Source of the DNA: Sulfuriferula sp. | GTDB taxonomy: Bacteria > Pseudomonadota > Gammaproteobacteria > Burkholderiales > Sulfuriferulaceae | Direction: 5' to 3' | Assembly: GCA_031291235.1 (NCBI GenBank) | Contig: JARLJL010000013.1 | Span: 62,001-126,000, forward strand | Length of the DNA: 64,000 nucleotides | Shown: positions 37,678 through 47,147 of the stretch, piece by piece | Position numbering within the stretch: position 1 is the first letter of the stretch | Layout of the letters: every line of letters starts with the position of its first letter | Position numbers and translations under genes: made by a program | The notes under the pieces: model-generated | What the model saw: only the letters and a program-made list of their open reading frames with translations | The model's database searches: none | Told to the model about the DNA's origin: nothing

Positions 37678-40124
37678 GGTGAAACCTCCAGAGGTTGGGA
37701 AGCAAGGAAAGACGCGGCCGGGGGAACGGACAGCAATAGGTCGGCCGCCCAGTCGAGGCCGCGATGGCGCAGCCAGGCGCCGGCAAAGCCAGGCGTTCCA
37801 GCATCGCGCAGCACGCTGTCGATGGCGCGTTGGTCTTGGGGCGTCGAAGCGCCCGCAAAGGCGAGCGTGACCGGCCCGAGGTCAAGATCGAACAGTCGGT
37901 TGCCCAAACGCGACTGGTAGTAGTAGTCGCGCTTGGGCTGTGCGGTGGCGACGATTTCAATTTGCCGGGCATTCAGCCCGAAGCCTTCGTAGATCGTGCG
38001 GATCTGCGGTTCAGTGGCCTGCGGGTTGGGCAGGAAGATGCGGCTCGCGCAGCTCTCGATGATCGCGGGCGCGATGGTTGAGTCCTTGATGTCGGCCAGC
38101 GACTGCGTGGCAAAGATGACGCTGACGTTCTTTTTGCGCAGCGTCTTGAGCCACTGGCGGATGCGCGCCGCGAACACTGGGTCGTCAAGGAACAGCCAGG
38201 CTTCATCGAGGATCAGCAGCGTCGGCGCGCCGTCGAAGCGCTCATCGAAACGTGCGAACAGGTAGCCCAGTACGGCCAATACTGCGGCCTTGCTGTGCAT
38301 CAGCTCCTCCATCTCGAAGCCCTGCACGTCGCCCATACCCAGCCGGTCGCTATCGGCATCCAGCAGCTTGCCGTGGGCGCCGCCGAGCACGTAAGGCGCG
38401 AGCGCCTGGCGCAATGCGTTGGACTGCAGCAGCACGGAGAACCCAGTCAACGTGCGCTGTTCGGCCGGCGCGCCGGCGAGACTGTTGAGTGCCGACCAGA
38501 TCGCCACCTTCTCGTCGGGGCCGATGGACACCCCCTCGTGCCGAAACCGGCCTTCTATCCACTCGGCCGCCCAAGTGCGATAGCCCTCGCGGTCGATGCG
38601 CGCGAGCGGCTGGAACGCAATCGCTCCGTCAGCACCGAGGTCGTAATGTTCGCCGCCCAGGCCGAGGATGGTGGCGCGCATCGAGCGCCCCATGTCGAAG
38701 GCGAAGATGCGTGAGCCGGGATAGCGGCGAAATTGCATCGCCAGCGTAGCGAGCAGAACCGATTTGCCCATGCCGGTCGGGCCAGCCACCAGCGTGTGCC
38801 CCACGTCGCCGATGTGCGTCACCAGCCGGAACGGTGTGGCGCCCTCGGTGCGGGTGACGATCAGCGGTGGTCCGTCAAGGTGATCGTTCTTCTCCGGTCC
38901 GGCCCACACCGCCGACACCGGCATCAGGTGGGCGAGATTCAGCGTCGATACGATGGGCTGACGAACATTGGCGTAGGCGTTGCCCGGCACCGACGACAGC
39001 CAGGCCTCCACGGCGTTCAGGGTCTCCGGGATGGTCACGAAGCCACGGCCCTGAATGACGCGCTCTACTTGGCGCAGTTTTTCGTCGGCCACGTCGCCAT
39101 CGGGATCGAACACGATGACGGTCGCGGTGACGTAGCCGAAGGCGACTTGGTCGCTGCCCAGCTCCTGCAAAGCCGAGTCCGCGTCGGCGGACTTGTTGCT
39201 GGCATCGGTATCGACCAACGGGCTTTCCTGTTGGAAGATGGTTTCGCGCAGTAGTGCGAGAACGTTCTTGCGCTTGGCGAACCATTGTCGGCGCAAGCGG
39301 CCCAATTCCTTCTCAGCCTCGGCCTTGTCCATGCACAGGAAGCGCGTGCTCCAACGGTAGGCGAAGCCCAAGCGATTAAGGTCGTCCAGAATTCCGGGCC
39401 AGGTCGAGGTCGGGAATCCGCGCACGGTCACCACGCGCAGGTGCTGGTCGCCCAGCATGGGCGCGAGGCCGCCGATCAGCGGCGCATCGGCCAGCAGCGC
39501 ATCGAGATGGAACGGCACTTCCGGCACCACCACCGAATAGCGCCGCGTCGAGACGGTCGTGTGCAGGTAGGTCAGCGTCTGGCTATCGCCCAGCCAGGCG
39601 ATCTCTGGCATCACACCGTCGAGCAAGTCGTAGATTCGGTCGGTTTCCGTGACGAAGGCCGACAGGCGTTCGCGCCAGTCCACGCCTTGCGTGGGTGTGT
39701 TCTCGTAAAGCAGCTTGGCTGCACGGGCGCGGGATTCTTCTGCCGGCAGGTATTGCAACGTCAGGTGATAGACGCTCTCGAAGTGGCTGCCAGACTCTTC
39801 GAAAGTCGCGCGTCGTTCCTCGTCCACCAGCCAGGACAGTGGCTCCGGGAAATCCGATTGCGGATAGTTCGCTGCATGCCGTCGTTCGGCTTCGACGAAC
39901 AGTGCCCAGCCAGAGCTGAGCCGACGCAGTGCGTTGTTCAGTCGTGCTGTGGTGGCGATCAACTCGCCCTGCGTTGCACTGTCCAGGTCCGGCCCGCGAA
40001 AGCGCGCAATGCGCTGGAAGCTGCCATCCTTGTTGAGCACTACACCCGGCGCAACTAGACCAGCCCAAGGCAGCCAGTCGGCAAGCAAGGCCGGACGCTG
40101 ACGGTATTCGGTGAGGTTCAGCAT
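37674..40124 (-). CDS. trbE: TrbE/VirB4-family conjugation ATPase
   Basis: 816 residues. The C-terminal RecA-like domain has Walker A GPTGMGKS at about 448-455 and Walker B LLILDEAW at about 636-643, followed by FATQSLADI. It energises assembly of the mating channel at the inner membrane. Length and motif spacing fit TrbE. It begins 10 bp after trbD. Confidence 0.96.
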   Translation of the reverse strand: MLNLTEYRQRPALLADWLPWAGLVAPGVVLNKDGSFQRIARFRGPDLDSATQGELIATTARLNNALRRLSSGWALFVEAERRHAANYPQSDFPEPLSWLVDEERRATFEESGSHFESVYHLTLQYLPAEESRARAAKLLYENTPTQGVDWRERLSAFVTETDRIYDLLDGVMPEIAWLGDSQTLTYLHTTVSTRRYSVVVPEVPFHLDALLADAPLIGGLAPMLGDQHLRVVTVRGFPTSTWPGILDDLNRLGFAYRWSTRFLCMDKAEAEKELGRLRRQWFAKRKNVLALLRETIFQQESPLVDTDASNKSADADSALQELGSDQVAFGYVTATVIVFDPDGDVADEKLRQVERVIQGRGFVTIPETLNAVEAWLSSVPGNAYANVRQPIVSTLNLAHLMPVSAVWAGPEKNDHLDGPPLIVTRTEGATPFRLVTHIGDVGHTLVAGPTGMGKSVLLATLAMQFRRYPGSRIFAFDMGRSMRATILGLGGEHYDLGADGAIAFQPLARIDREGYRTWAAEWIEGRFRHEGVSIGPDEKVAIWSALNSLAGAPAEQRTLTGFSVLLQSNALRQALAPYVLGGAHGKLLDADSDRLGMGDVQGFEMEELMHSKAAVLAVLGYLFARFDERFDGAPTLLILDEAWLFLDDPVFAARIRQWLKTLRKKNVSVIFATQSLADIKDSTIAPAIIESCASRIFLPNPQATEPQIRTIYEGFGLNARQIEIVATAQPKRDYYYQSRLGNRLFDLDLGPVTLAFAGASTPQDQRAIDSVLRDAGTPGFAGAWLRHRGLDWAADLLLSVPPAASFLASQPLEVSP

Positions 40125-40134
40125 GGCATGGTCC

Positions 40135-40404
40135 TCACACGTCCAGCAGCGGTTTGTGCTTCAGGTGCATGGCAAACACCTGCATGAATTGCGGATCGAC
40201 GCGCGCCCCCCACATAGCCAGCGAATGGCCGACGATCCAGAGCACCAAGCCCGGAATCCACAGTTGAAGCCCTAAGCCCACGGCAGCGGCCAGCGTGCCG
40301 TTGGCGATCGCCACGGTGCGTGGTGCACCGCCCAGCAAGATCGGCTCGGTCAGCGAACGATGCAGGGGAATCTCGAAGCCCGGCAGGTCATGGGCCGTGC
40401 TCAT
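40135..40404 (-). CDS. trbD: TrbD/VirB3-family membrane protein
   Basis: 89 residues with an N-terminal IPLHRSLTEPILLGGAPR motif typical of TrbD and two adjacent transmembrane helices (about 30-70). It associates with TrbE at the inner membrane. Start ATG 40404 overlaps the trbC stop codon; a longer frame to 40941 runs through trbC in another phase and is not real. Confidence 0.92.
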   Translation of the reverse strand: MSTAHDLPGFEIPLHRSLTEPILLGGAPRTVAIANGTLAAAVGLGLQLWIPGLVLWIVGHSLAMWGARVDPQFMQVFAMHLKHKPLLDV

Positions 40405-40778
40405 ACGACAGCCCCGCCTGAGAAGCTGAAGAACGACAGGAAGAATGAGGACGCAGCGAACGCGATGGACAGACCGAACACGATCTGGATCAGCTTGCGA
40501 AAGCCCCCCGACGTGTCGCCGAAGGCCAGCGCCAGACCCGTCGAAATGATGATGATGACCGCGATGATCCGAGCCACCGGCCCCTGGATGGAGTCGAGAA
40601 TGGACTGCAGCGGTCCTTCCCAGGGCATCGAAGAACCGGCCGCCTTCGCGGTGCCGGCCGTCATCAGCATCGCGGTGGCCAGCAGCAAGCCGTGATGGGC
40701 GGGCTCGGCCAGACGGCGCAGGCGTGCGATGGTTGAAGCCGTATTTACGGAAAAGCGGAAAGCATGGGTGTGCGTCAT
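40401..40778 (-). CDS. trbC: TrbC/VirB2-family pilin precursor
   Basis: 125 residues: a long leader of about 45 residues ending near AGTAKA, then a mature part with two hydrophobic segments separated by a short polar loop (DTSGGFRKL), as in VirB2/TrbC pilins. It is the conjugative pilus subunit. Its start overlaps the trbB stop codon. Confidence 0.92.
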   Translation of the reverse strand: MTHTHAFRFSVNTASTIARLRRLAEPAHHGLLLATAMLMTAGTAKAAGSSMPWEGPLQSILDSIQGPVARIIAVIIIISTGLALAFGDTSGGFRKLIQIVFGLSIAFAASSFFLSFFSFSGGAVV

Positions 40779-41815
40779 AGCAATTCTCCAGAGTGGTTGA
40801 GGGACATGGAAGGAACGACGAAAGAAGGCGGCAGAAGCTCAGGAAACGGTGTTTCCAGCATGTCCGCCAGGCGGTAACCCGTGCCGTCGAAGCCGGCGAC
40901 ACGGGCAATGGTTTCGATTCGGCGTTTGCGGCCGCGGCCAACGATGAACACGACGACGTTCACCGCTTCGGCGATCAGGGCGCGCGGCGGATTCACCGCG
41001 ACTTCGAGGATCAACTGCTCCAGCCGCAGCAGCGCGCCCAGGGCGGAGCCAGCGTGAATCGTGGCGATACCGCCGGGATGGCCGGTACCCCACACCTTGA
41101 TGAGATCCAGCGCCTCGCCACCGCGAACTTCGCCGACGACCACGCGGTCGGGACGCAACCGCATCGTGGCGCGCACCAGCTCAGTCATGGACACGACGCC
41201 CGCGCGCGTGCGCAGCGGCACGTGGTCGCGGGCGGCGCATTGCAGTTCGATGGTGTCTTCGAGCACCAGCACGCGGTCGCCGGTGGCGGCGATCTCGGCG
41301 AGCAATGCGTTCGCTAACGTGGTCTTGCCAGTGCTGGTGCCTCCGGCGATCAGGATGTTCTGCCGCTCCCGCACCGCGCGGCGCAGGAACTCGGCCTGCG
41401 CGGCGGACAGAATGCCGTCGACTACGTAGCGCTCCAGGCCGATGATGTTCACGGCACGCTTGCGCAGCGCGAAGGCAGGCCCAGGTGCAGCGGGCGGTAG
41501 GATGCCCTCGAAGCGTTCACCCGTCTCGGGCAGTTCAGCAGTCAAGAGCGGCTGGCCGCGGTGGACTTCCGCACCCACGTGCGCTGCGACCAGCCGGATG
41601 ATGCGTTCGCCGTCCTCCTCGGACAGCTCAACGCCCAGCGGTGCGCGACCTGACGACAGGCGATCCACCCACAGCGACCGGTCGGGGTTGAGCATGATTT
41701 CCACCACGTCCGGGTCTTCCAGCGCGGCGGCGATCACTGGCCCCATGGCCGTGCGCAGCATGCGGATGCGCCGGTCGAGCGAGGTGGTGGCGAAGGACTC
41801 AGGTTGTGCGCTCAT
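40775..41815 (-). CDS. trbB: TrbB/VirB11-family secretion ATPase
   Basis: 346 residues. Walker A GGTSTGKTT is at about 158-166, with the Asp box VLVLEDTIELQ, Walker B RMRPDRVVVGEVRG (as RLRPDRVVVGEVRG) and the His box GHPGGIATIHAGSA. It is a hexameric hotdog-type ATPase for pilus assembly and DNA transfer. It overlaps the upstream ribbon-helix-helix gene by 4 bp. Confidence 0.96.
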   Translation of the reverse strand: MSAQPESFATTSLDRRIRMLRTAMGPVIAAALEDPDVVEIMLNPDRSLWVDRLSSGRAPLGVELSEEDGERIIRLVAAHVGAEVHRGQPLLTAELPETGERFEGILPPAAPGPAFALRKRAVNIIGLERYVVDGILSAAQAEFLRRAVRERQNILIAGGTSTGKTTLANALLAEIAATGDRVLVLEDTIELQCAARDHVPLRTRAGVVSMTELVRATMRLRPDRVVVGEVRGGEALDLIKVWGTGHPGGIATIHAGSALGALLRLEQLILEVAVNPPRALIAEAVNVVVFIVGRGRKRRIETIARVAGFDGTGYRLADMLETPFPELLPPSFVVPSMSLNHSGELL

Positions 41816-42288
41816 GAGGCGCGCTCCTGGGCTTCGGCCAACGCTGCCGCTTCGTCCAGCCGTGCGGAGTCGGGTTGAAGTTCCTCCACCACGTCGCGCA
41901 CCAGGCTGCGTCCACGCAGCAGGTGACGGCCGAGCTGTTCGACGAACTGCTCGAAGCGTGCCTTGCCTTGGGCGCGCGCGGCCTCCTGATGGGCCTCGGG
42001 CATTGGCGTGCTGACGGTCAGGAAGTAGCGAACGAACAGCGCCAGCGTCTCGATCTCGATGTTCTGGTCGCGCTCCAGTCGCTCAAACTGGCGAGACAGC
42101 CGATCCAGCCGCTTGGCAATCGCCGCCTCGCGCTGGTCGCCGGCGTCCGGTGACAACCAGGATGCCAGTGCCGCCGCGACGATGGACGACTTGGACACGC
42201 CTTTCTTGGCGGCCAGTTCGTCTAGGCGCTTGGCGTGTTCGGGCGAAATGAACAGGTTGAGGCGGTAGTTGGAGCGATGAGGGCTCAT
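41812..42288 (-). CDS. Ribbon-helix-helix (CopG-type) protein between traG and trbB
   Basis: 158 residues. The first 45 or so match a ribbon-helix-helix fold (YRLNLFISPEHAKRLDELAAKKGVSKSSIV in part); the rest is helical and charged, with a possible membrane-proximal segment. In Tn4371-type ICEs a CopG-like gene occupies this place. It probably controls the tra/trb operon or acts in relaxosome assembly, which is inference. It overlaps both neighbours by 4 bp. Confidence 0.85.
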   Translation of the reverse strand: MSPHRSNYRLNLFISPEHAKRLDELAAKKGVSKSSIVAAALASWLSPDAGDQREAAIAKRLDRLSRQFERLERDQNIEIETLALFVRYFLTVSTPMPEAHQEAARAQGKARFEQFVEQLGRHLLRGRSLVRDVVEELQPDSARLDEAAALAEAQERAS

Positions 42289-44312
42289 AGCTGGATTCCG
42301 TCGTCTGGGTCGAGGGAGGCCAGCCGGGCCGTGCGCTGCATGGCCGGATCGAGCTGGCGGGGAATCAACGCAAATGCAGGCAGCGGCAGGTCGTCGTCAT
42401 CGAGCAGCGCCAAGTCGTTGGCGAGTGACTCTTGTTCGGGGCTGTACTCAGAGACCTCGGACAGTTCGGGCTGTCGGCGCGGGCCGCCGTCATCGGCGGT
42501 GCTGGCTTCGCTGTCGGCGAGGCCCACGGCAGCGGGTGCGACGGGCACGGCGGGAATCGCCAACCCGCTCCAGTCGTTGGACCGAACTGGTGGCGCATCC
42601 AAGTAACGCCCGGCCGCAAGTGAGGGCGGCGGCAGCACGCGCCGCTTGAAATTGGCGTCGGCGTAATAACGCAGCTTCTTGGCCTTGATCGGTGCCACGC
42701 TGGACACCATCACCACGGCCTCATCGGGCGGGAGCTGCATCACTTCTCCGGGGGTGAGCAGCGGGCGCGCCGTCTCCTGGCGCGACACCATCAGGTGCCC
42801 CAGCCACGGCGCCAGCCGATGGCCGGCGTAGTTGCGCTGCGCGCGTAGCTCGGTGGCGGTGCCGAGGGTCTCGGAAATGCGTTTGGCCGTGCGTTCGTCG
42901 TTGGTGGCGAACGTCACGCGGACATGGCAGTTATCGAGAATGGAATGGTTCTGACCGTAGGCTTTATCGATCTGGTTGAGCGACTGCGCGATCAGGAAGC
43001 TGCGAATGCCGTAGCCAGCCATGAAGGCCAAGGCCGTCTCGAAGAAGTCGAGGCGGCCCAGCGCCGGAAACTCATCGAGCATCAGCAGCAACTTGTGGCG
43101 GCGCGCGATGCCGTCGCTGCCGTCAAGCGATTCGGTCAGGCGTCGGCCGATCTGGTTGAGGATCAGCCTCACCAGCGGCTTGGTGCGGCTGATGTCCGAA
43201 GGTGGCACCACCAGGTACAGCGACACCGGATGCTCGGATGAAATCAGGTCGGCGATACGCCAATCGCAGCGCGAGGTGACTTCGGCCACCGTGGGATCGC
43301 GGTACAGGCCCAGGAACGACATGGCCGTGGACAGCACGCCCGAGCGCTCGTTGTCCGATTTATTCAACACCTCGCGCGCGGCAGAGGCGACGACGGGATG
43401 CGGCTTATTTCCCTGATCCGCGCCAAGATGGCGCGTCGTCATCATCCGATGCAACGTCAGCTCGAAGGGGCACGCCGGGTCGGACAGAAAGTTGGCGACG
43501 CCGCGGAGCGTCTTGTCCTCGCCTGCGTAGAGGACGTGCAGGATGGCGCCGACCAGTAAGGCGTGGGAGGTCTTTTCCCAATGGTTGCGCCGTTCGAGCG
43601 CGCCTTCGGGGTCGACCAGGATGTCGGCGATGTTCTGCACGTCACGCACTTCATGCGCGCCGCGCCGGACCTCCAGCAGCGGGTTGTAGGCAGCCGACTT
43701 TGGATCGGTGGGATTGAACAGCAGACAGTGCGAGAAACGCGAGCGCCAGCCGGCGGTGATCTGCCAGTTCTCGCCCTTGATGTCGTGGATGACGGCAGAT
43801 GCAGGCCAGGACAGCAGCGTTGGTACTACAAGGCCGACACCTTTGCCGGAGCGCGTGGGCGCAAAGGTCAGAACGTGTTCCGGTCCTTCGTGCCTCAGGT
43901 ACTGCCCGTCATGCAGGCCGAGAAAAACGCCGGCGGGTTGATTCAACCCGGCTTTACGGATGTCGGCGGCATCGGCCCAGCGCGCCGAGCCGTAGGTCGT
44001 GACCAGTTTCGATTGCCGTGAACGCCACACCGACATGCCGATGGCAACCAGGACGGCGACCAAGCCGCTGCCGCCTGCGATCGCGCCGCCGATGTCGAAA
44101 ACATGCGGCGCATAGGCATCGAAGAAAAACCACCACTCGAACAGGCGCCAAGGGTGATAGACCGGCGTGCCGAAGAAATCGAACCAGGGCAAGCCCAGGC
44201 GTAGTTGATAGCCCAGGGCGGCGGCTGTCCATTGTGTGGCACTCCACACACCGGCGATTACGATGCTGAAAACAGCAACGATCTGCCCGAACAGCACACC
44301 CTGACCTTGCAT
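42285..44312 (-). CDS. traG: TraG/VirD4-family coupling protein
   Basis: 675 residues: N-terminal membrane helices (about 10-30 and 75-95), then the ATPase domain with Walker A APTRSGKG at about 151-158 and Walker B LLMLDEFPALGRL. It links the relaxosome to the type IV channel. Start ATG 44312 has GGAGG upstream; an upstream in-frame ATG at 44348 is less likely. It is the first gene of the compact traG-trb block. Confidence 0.95.
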   Translation of the reverse strand: MQGQGVLFGQIVAVFSIVIAGVWSATQWTAAALGYQLRLGLPWFDFFGTPVYHPWRLFEWWFFFDAYAPHVFDIGGAIAGGSGLVAVLVAIGMSVWRSRQSKLVTTYGSARWADAADIRKAGLNQPAGVFLGLHDGQYLRHEGPEHVLTFAPTRSGKGVGLVVPTLLSWPASAVIHDIKGENWQITAGWRSRFSHCLLFNPTDPKSAAYNPLLEVRRGAHEVRDVQNIADILVDPEGALERRNHWEKTSHALLVGAILHVLYAGEDKTLRGVANFLSDPACPFELTLHRMMTTRHLGADQGNKPHPVVASAAREVLNKSDNERSGVLSTAMSFLGLYRDPTVAEVTSRCDWRIADLISSEHPVSLYLVVPPSDISRTKPLVRLILNQIGRRLTESLDGSDGIARRHKLLLMLDEFPALGRLDFFETALAFMAGYGIRSFLIAQSLNQIDKAYGQNHSILDNCHVRVTFATNDERTAKRISETLGTATELRAQRNYAGHRLAPWLGHLMVSRQETARPLLTPGEVMQLPPDEAVVMVSSVAPIKAKKLRYYADANFKRRVLPPPSLAAGRYLDAPPVRSNDWSGLAIPAVPVAPAAVGLADSEASTADDGGPRRQPELSEVSEYSPEQESLANDLALLDDDDLPLPAFALIPRQLDPAMQRTARLASLDPDDGIQL

Positions 44313-44458
44313 CCTGGCCTCCGATTTCTCCCGTGCGGCAAAAGGCACAAAAACGTGCCGTGACCCTCAGGATCGGAGGCAGAACAAGGCCGGTCAAAGA
44401 CTGTTATCGGGACAAAAATGCCTCAAAAAGCATCAATTCGCACAGGAGCGAAGCCAGT

Positions 44459-44491
44459 AAAAATGCCGCAAGCAAGAGCGCGTTGCGGCAT
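44459..44491 (-). terminator. Rho-independent terminator after eexN
   Basis: In minus-strand sense ATGCCGCAA and TTGCGGCAT (44483-44491 and 44463-44471) form a perfect 9-bp stem with an 11-base loop, followed by TTTTT (44459-44463, overlapping the stem end). It stands 42 bp past the eexN stop codon and separates the cargo/eexN transcript from traG. No clear traG promoter was recognised in the remaining 150 bp. Confidence 0.75.
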
Positions 44492-44532
44492 GTCTGGAAA
44501 ATAAACGCAGTTTTTTGGCGAGTAGCCCGAAA

Positions 44533-44808
44533 TCAGAACTTGGGCGGTTCCTTCAGTGGCGTATAGGGCGTCTTACCCTCGCCAAGAAAGCGTCGGTTCG
44601 TCGCTTCGGCCACTCGGTTGCAGAGTTCGTCGCCGAGCTTTGCGCGGTCGGTCTTGCATTGCTGGCGCAGATCCTTCAGCCGCTCGGGTTTGGCCGCAAG
44701 CGAGTCGACTGTTTCGGTTGGGACAGACGTACTGGTCGTCGCGGTCGGTTCGGATTTGCCGCAAGCCACCAGCATTGCTGTAAGCAGAAATGGAATGATC
44801 TTCTTCAT
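44533..44808 (-). CDS. eexN: EexN-family entry-exclusion lipoprotein
   Basis: 91 residues with a signal peptide and lipobox (TAMLVAC), then the EexN pattern (SLAAKPERLKDLRQQCKTDR, LGDELCNRVAEATNRRF). EexN-type lipoproteins reduce redundant entry of the same element. It is the last gene before the terminator 44459-44491 and lies 11 bp after the LysR gene, so it may be co-transcribed with it. Confidence 0.87.
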   Translation of the reverse strand: MKKIIPFLLTAMLVACGKSEPTATTSTSVPTETVDSLAAKPERLKDLRQQCKTDRAKLGDELCNRVAEATNRRFLGEGKTPYTPLKEPPKF

Positions 44809-44819
44809 GACTCGATTTC

Positions 44820-45749
44820 CTAAGATGAATCAGATTTCGTTCGTGCCGCAGAGGTTTTTCCTCTTGGGGGATCAATGGCGAATACTCGCTCGATGAAGCG
44901 AGCCAGAGCATCTGACGGTTCGCTGCCTGCACGCAGCAGGTAAGTAGTGAGCATGTGCGAACCACCGGCCAGTGGCCGTGCAACGACACTTTGTTCACGG
45001 CTGGCGGCAATTTGTGACGCACCCGCCAGCCCCAGCGCAAGACCTGCCGACACCAAGGTCATCATCAGATCGAACGACGTAACTCGTTCAACAATCAACG
45101 GTTCCAGACTTGACTGACGCAAAGCACGTTCGATTTGGCGAGCATGTCCTTCGTATGCCTGCACATCGCAGAGAGCCAAGGGATAGCGCAGCATCTTGTC
45201 CAAAGGTATGCGCTTGTGGGCGAGCAAGGGGTGACGTGCGGGCACCGCAACCATCAATGGATCATGCCAAATCGGTTCTGCAAGAAGCCCATCACCAACT
45301 TCATCCAGCTGAGCAAAGCCCACGTCGTAGAGATCTTCCTGCAGTCCTTTGAGCTGCTGCGACAAAGGAACCTCGGTCAAGCGAATCTCGATCTCTGGTT
45401 CTTCCTGTCGGCAAAGCGCCAACAGGGCGGAGAAGCAGGTCGGCGTGATGCCGTCAGACAAGGCGATGCGCAATTGACCGTGGAAACCGTTGGCGGCGGC
45501 TTTCACGCTGTCCCGCGCTTGCTGCAAGGATGCGAAGACGCGGGGCACATGCTCCAGGAACATTCGGCCCGCGCGCGTCAGTCGGGTACTGCGGGTGGTG
45601 CGCACAAAAAGTTGAACACCTAGATATTCCTCCAATTCCTTGATGGTCCGTGACAGAGGTGACTGCTCAATGTGCAGTCGTTCAGCGGCACGGGCAAAGT
45701 GCAGCTCTTCAGCTACGGCCAAGAAACAGCGTAGATGACGTAACTCCAC
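44820..45749 (-). CDS. LysR-family transcriptional regulator
   Basis: 309 residues beginning VELRHLRCFLAVAEELHFARAA, the classical LysR winged-helix start, followed by a substrate-binding effector domain. GTG 45749 is chosen because AGGAGGAG lies just upstream; the frame is open to 45920, but that stretch is non-homologous. It is in the same direction as, and downstream of, the oxidoreductase cargo genes (208-bp gap), so it may regulate them or a neighbouring gene. No effector can be named. Confidence 0.9.
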   Translation of the reverse strand: MELRHLRCFLAVAEELHFARAAERLHIEQSPLSRTIKELEEYLGVQLFVRTTRSTRLTRAGRMFLEHVPRVFASLQQARDSVKAAANGFHGQLRIALSDGITPTCFSALLALCRQEEPEIEIRLTEVPLSQQLKGLQEDLYDVGFAQLDEVGDGLLAEPIWHDPLMVAVPARHPLLAHKRIPLDKMLRYPLALCDVQAYEGHARQIERALRQSSLEPLIVERVTSFDLMMTLVSAGLALGLAGASQIAASREQSVVARPLAGGSHMLTTYLLRAGSEPSDALARFIERVFAIDPPRGKTSAARTKSDSS

Positions 45750-45956
45750 AGTGCTCCTCCTAGTTCTCCAACCGTAGTCAAAGCAGACGGATCTCGTCGC
45801 TCGTTCCAAAGTGGATTCGTTGTTAAAACGTAGCGAAACATTGAGAAACGGCTCTTGCCTTGCGCATACGGCCCCTGTTTGAAACGAAAGATCATCAAAG
45901 CAAATAAGCCTTTCTTTCAATGGAAGCCATGGTCACTCTGGCCGTTCTAGGTCAGG

Positions 45957-46679
45957 CTAGAAACCTGGCCTATCGCTATGACGCAGCGGACGGCACTCGG
46001 CCATGGCTCGGATGTCACGGTTCTCGAAAACGAAGCGTTGATGCTCATCAGCTGTCTGAACGGTGACATCAACCATCGTGCGGGCCAAGTCGTCTGCCGG
46101 AATCACCTGATTGGGGAACAGCACCCGAAACACGGGGTAGATCACGCGCAACAGTCGGTAGCTGAAATTCGGCTCCTTTCGCGGCTCCACGGGGTATATG
46201 TACGCCGGGCGGAATATGTAAACGCGCGGGAATCCCGCTGCAAGTAGCGTCTTTTCGGCTTCTCCCTTGTAGCGCGCAAAAGCCATCCGACTGCGACCGC
46301 TCGGGTCTGCACCACTTCCGCTCAGGAACGAGAAGGTTGCGCCGGGGCTGCTGTTGTGAAGCACGCGGGCAAACTCGGCGGTGCAATCGACGGTAACCTT
46401 GCGGAGTTCAGCATCCGATACCGACCCGGTATAGGTGCCGAGACAGAAGACAACCGCATCCTGGCCCGTGAGCGCCTGCGTGAGTGCGGAACAATCGGAG
46501 AAGTCTCGGTGCAGAACCTCGCTGAGCTTGTGGTGTGAAAAGCCAAGCGTCCTGCGACCGATCACCGTCACATGATCGATGGACGCCTGGTTCAGCGCAT
46601 GGCGCAGGGCGTAATTGCCCACCATTCCGGTCGCACCCACGATGACCAGGCGGGTGTGGCCCGTTATTGACGCGTTCAT
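45957..46679 (-). CDS. NAD(P)H-binding short-chain oxidoreductase-like protein
   Basis: 240 residues with an N-terminal Rossmann motif IVGATGMVGNYALRHAL (residues about 12-28), VIGRR and SFLSGSGADPSGRSRMAFARYKG, as in atypical SDR/NmrA-like or HTATIP2-like proteins. YxxxK is present as ARYKGEAEK. Start ATG 46679 overlaps the preceding stop codon (ATGA). It is the last gene of the TetR-led operon. Substrate unknown. Confidence 0.85.
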   Translation of the reverse strand: MNASITGHTRLVIVGATGMVGNYALRHALNQASIDHVTVIGRRTLGFSHHKLSEVLHRDFSDCSALTQALTGQDAVVFCLGTYTGSVSDAELRKVTVDCTAEFARVLHNSSPGATFSFLSGSGADPSGRSRMAFARYKGEAEKTLLAAGFPRVYIFRPAYIYPVEPRKEPNFSYRLLRVIYPVFRVLFPNQVIPADDLARTMVDVTVQTADEHQRFVFENRDIRAMAECRPLRHSDRPGF

Positions 46680-47140
46680 GACAACTCGCGCTGCTCGATC
46701 CAATCGACGTAAAGCTTGCGCTCCGCAAACAGCCACATGTCGTCGATCTTTGCAAACGTGTCCAGATAGCGCAAAGCAGCAACCATCAAACGTCGGCCTT
46801 TGTGGTCGGCCGTGAGGTGATGGGGCATGCAATAAGTTTCTCCGGTAGCGCGGTCGCTCGTCAGTGTCAGGATCGTGGTCTGACCGAGGAAGTGCATGGT
46901 CGCGGCGTACTGGTTCAGGTCGGAAAACACCGCTGCGAGGGCTTCCCGTGAATGGAGTTCCTGCGAGGGCTTGGAGTCGTTGGTGTCCATGTAAACCACG
47001 AAATGGCTGTCGGAGGTAAAGAGCGCCATTTGACCCTTCGCGTCGCGACGGTCGGCGCAGTGTGCGTAGGCCTCGATCAGCTCCCGGATGGCGAGGCGAT
47101 CTGCGGCTTCTTCCGGGGAGAGAGTTGCGTGTTTTCTCAT
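46676..47140 (-). CDS. SnoaL/NTF2-like protein
   Basis: 154 residues with the cone-shaped NTF2-like pattern (ADRLAIRELIEAYAHCADRRDAKGQMALFT in part, then FVVYMDT and MWLFAERKLYVDWIE). Members are small isomerases, hydrolases or binding proteins. ATG 47140 lies 7 bp after the aldehyde dehydrogenase stop codon, so they are co-translated. No catalytic assignment is possible. Confidence 0.85.
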   Translation of the reverse strand: MRKHATLSPEEAADRLAIRELIEAYAHCADRRDAKGQMALFTSDSHFVVYMDTNDSKPSQELHSREALAAVFSDLNQYAATMHFLGQTTILTLTSDRATGETYCMPHHLTADHKGRRLMVAALRYLDTFAKIDDMWLFAERKLYVDWIEQRELS

Positions 47141-47147
47141 TGGAGAT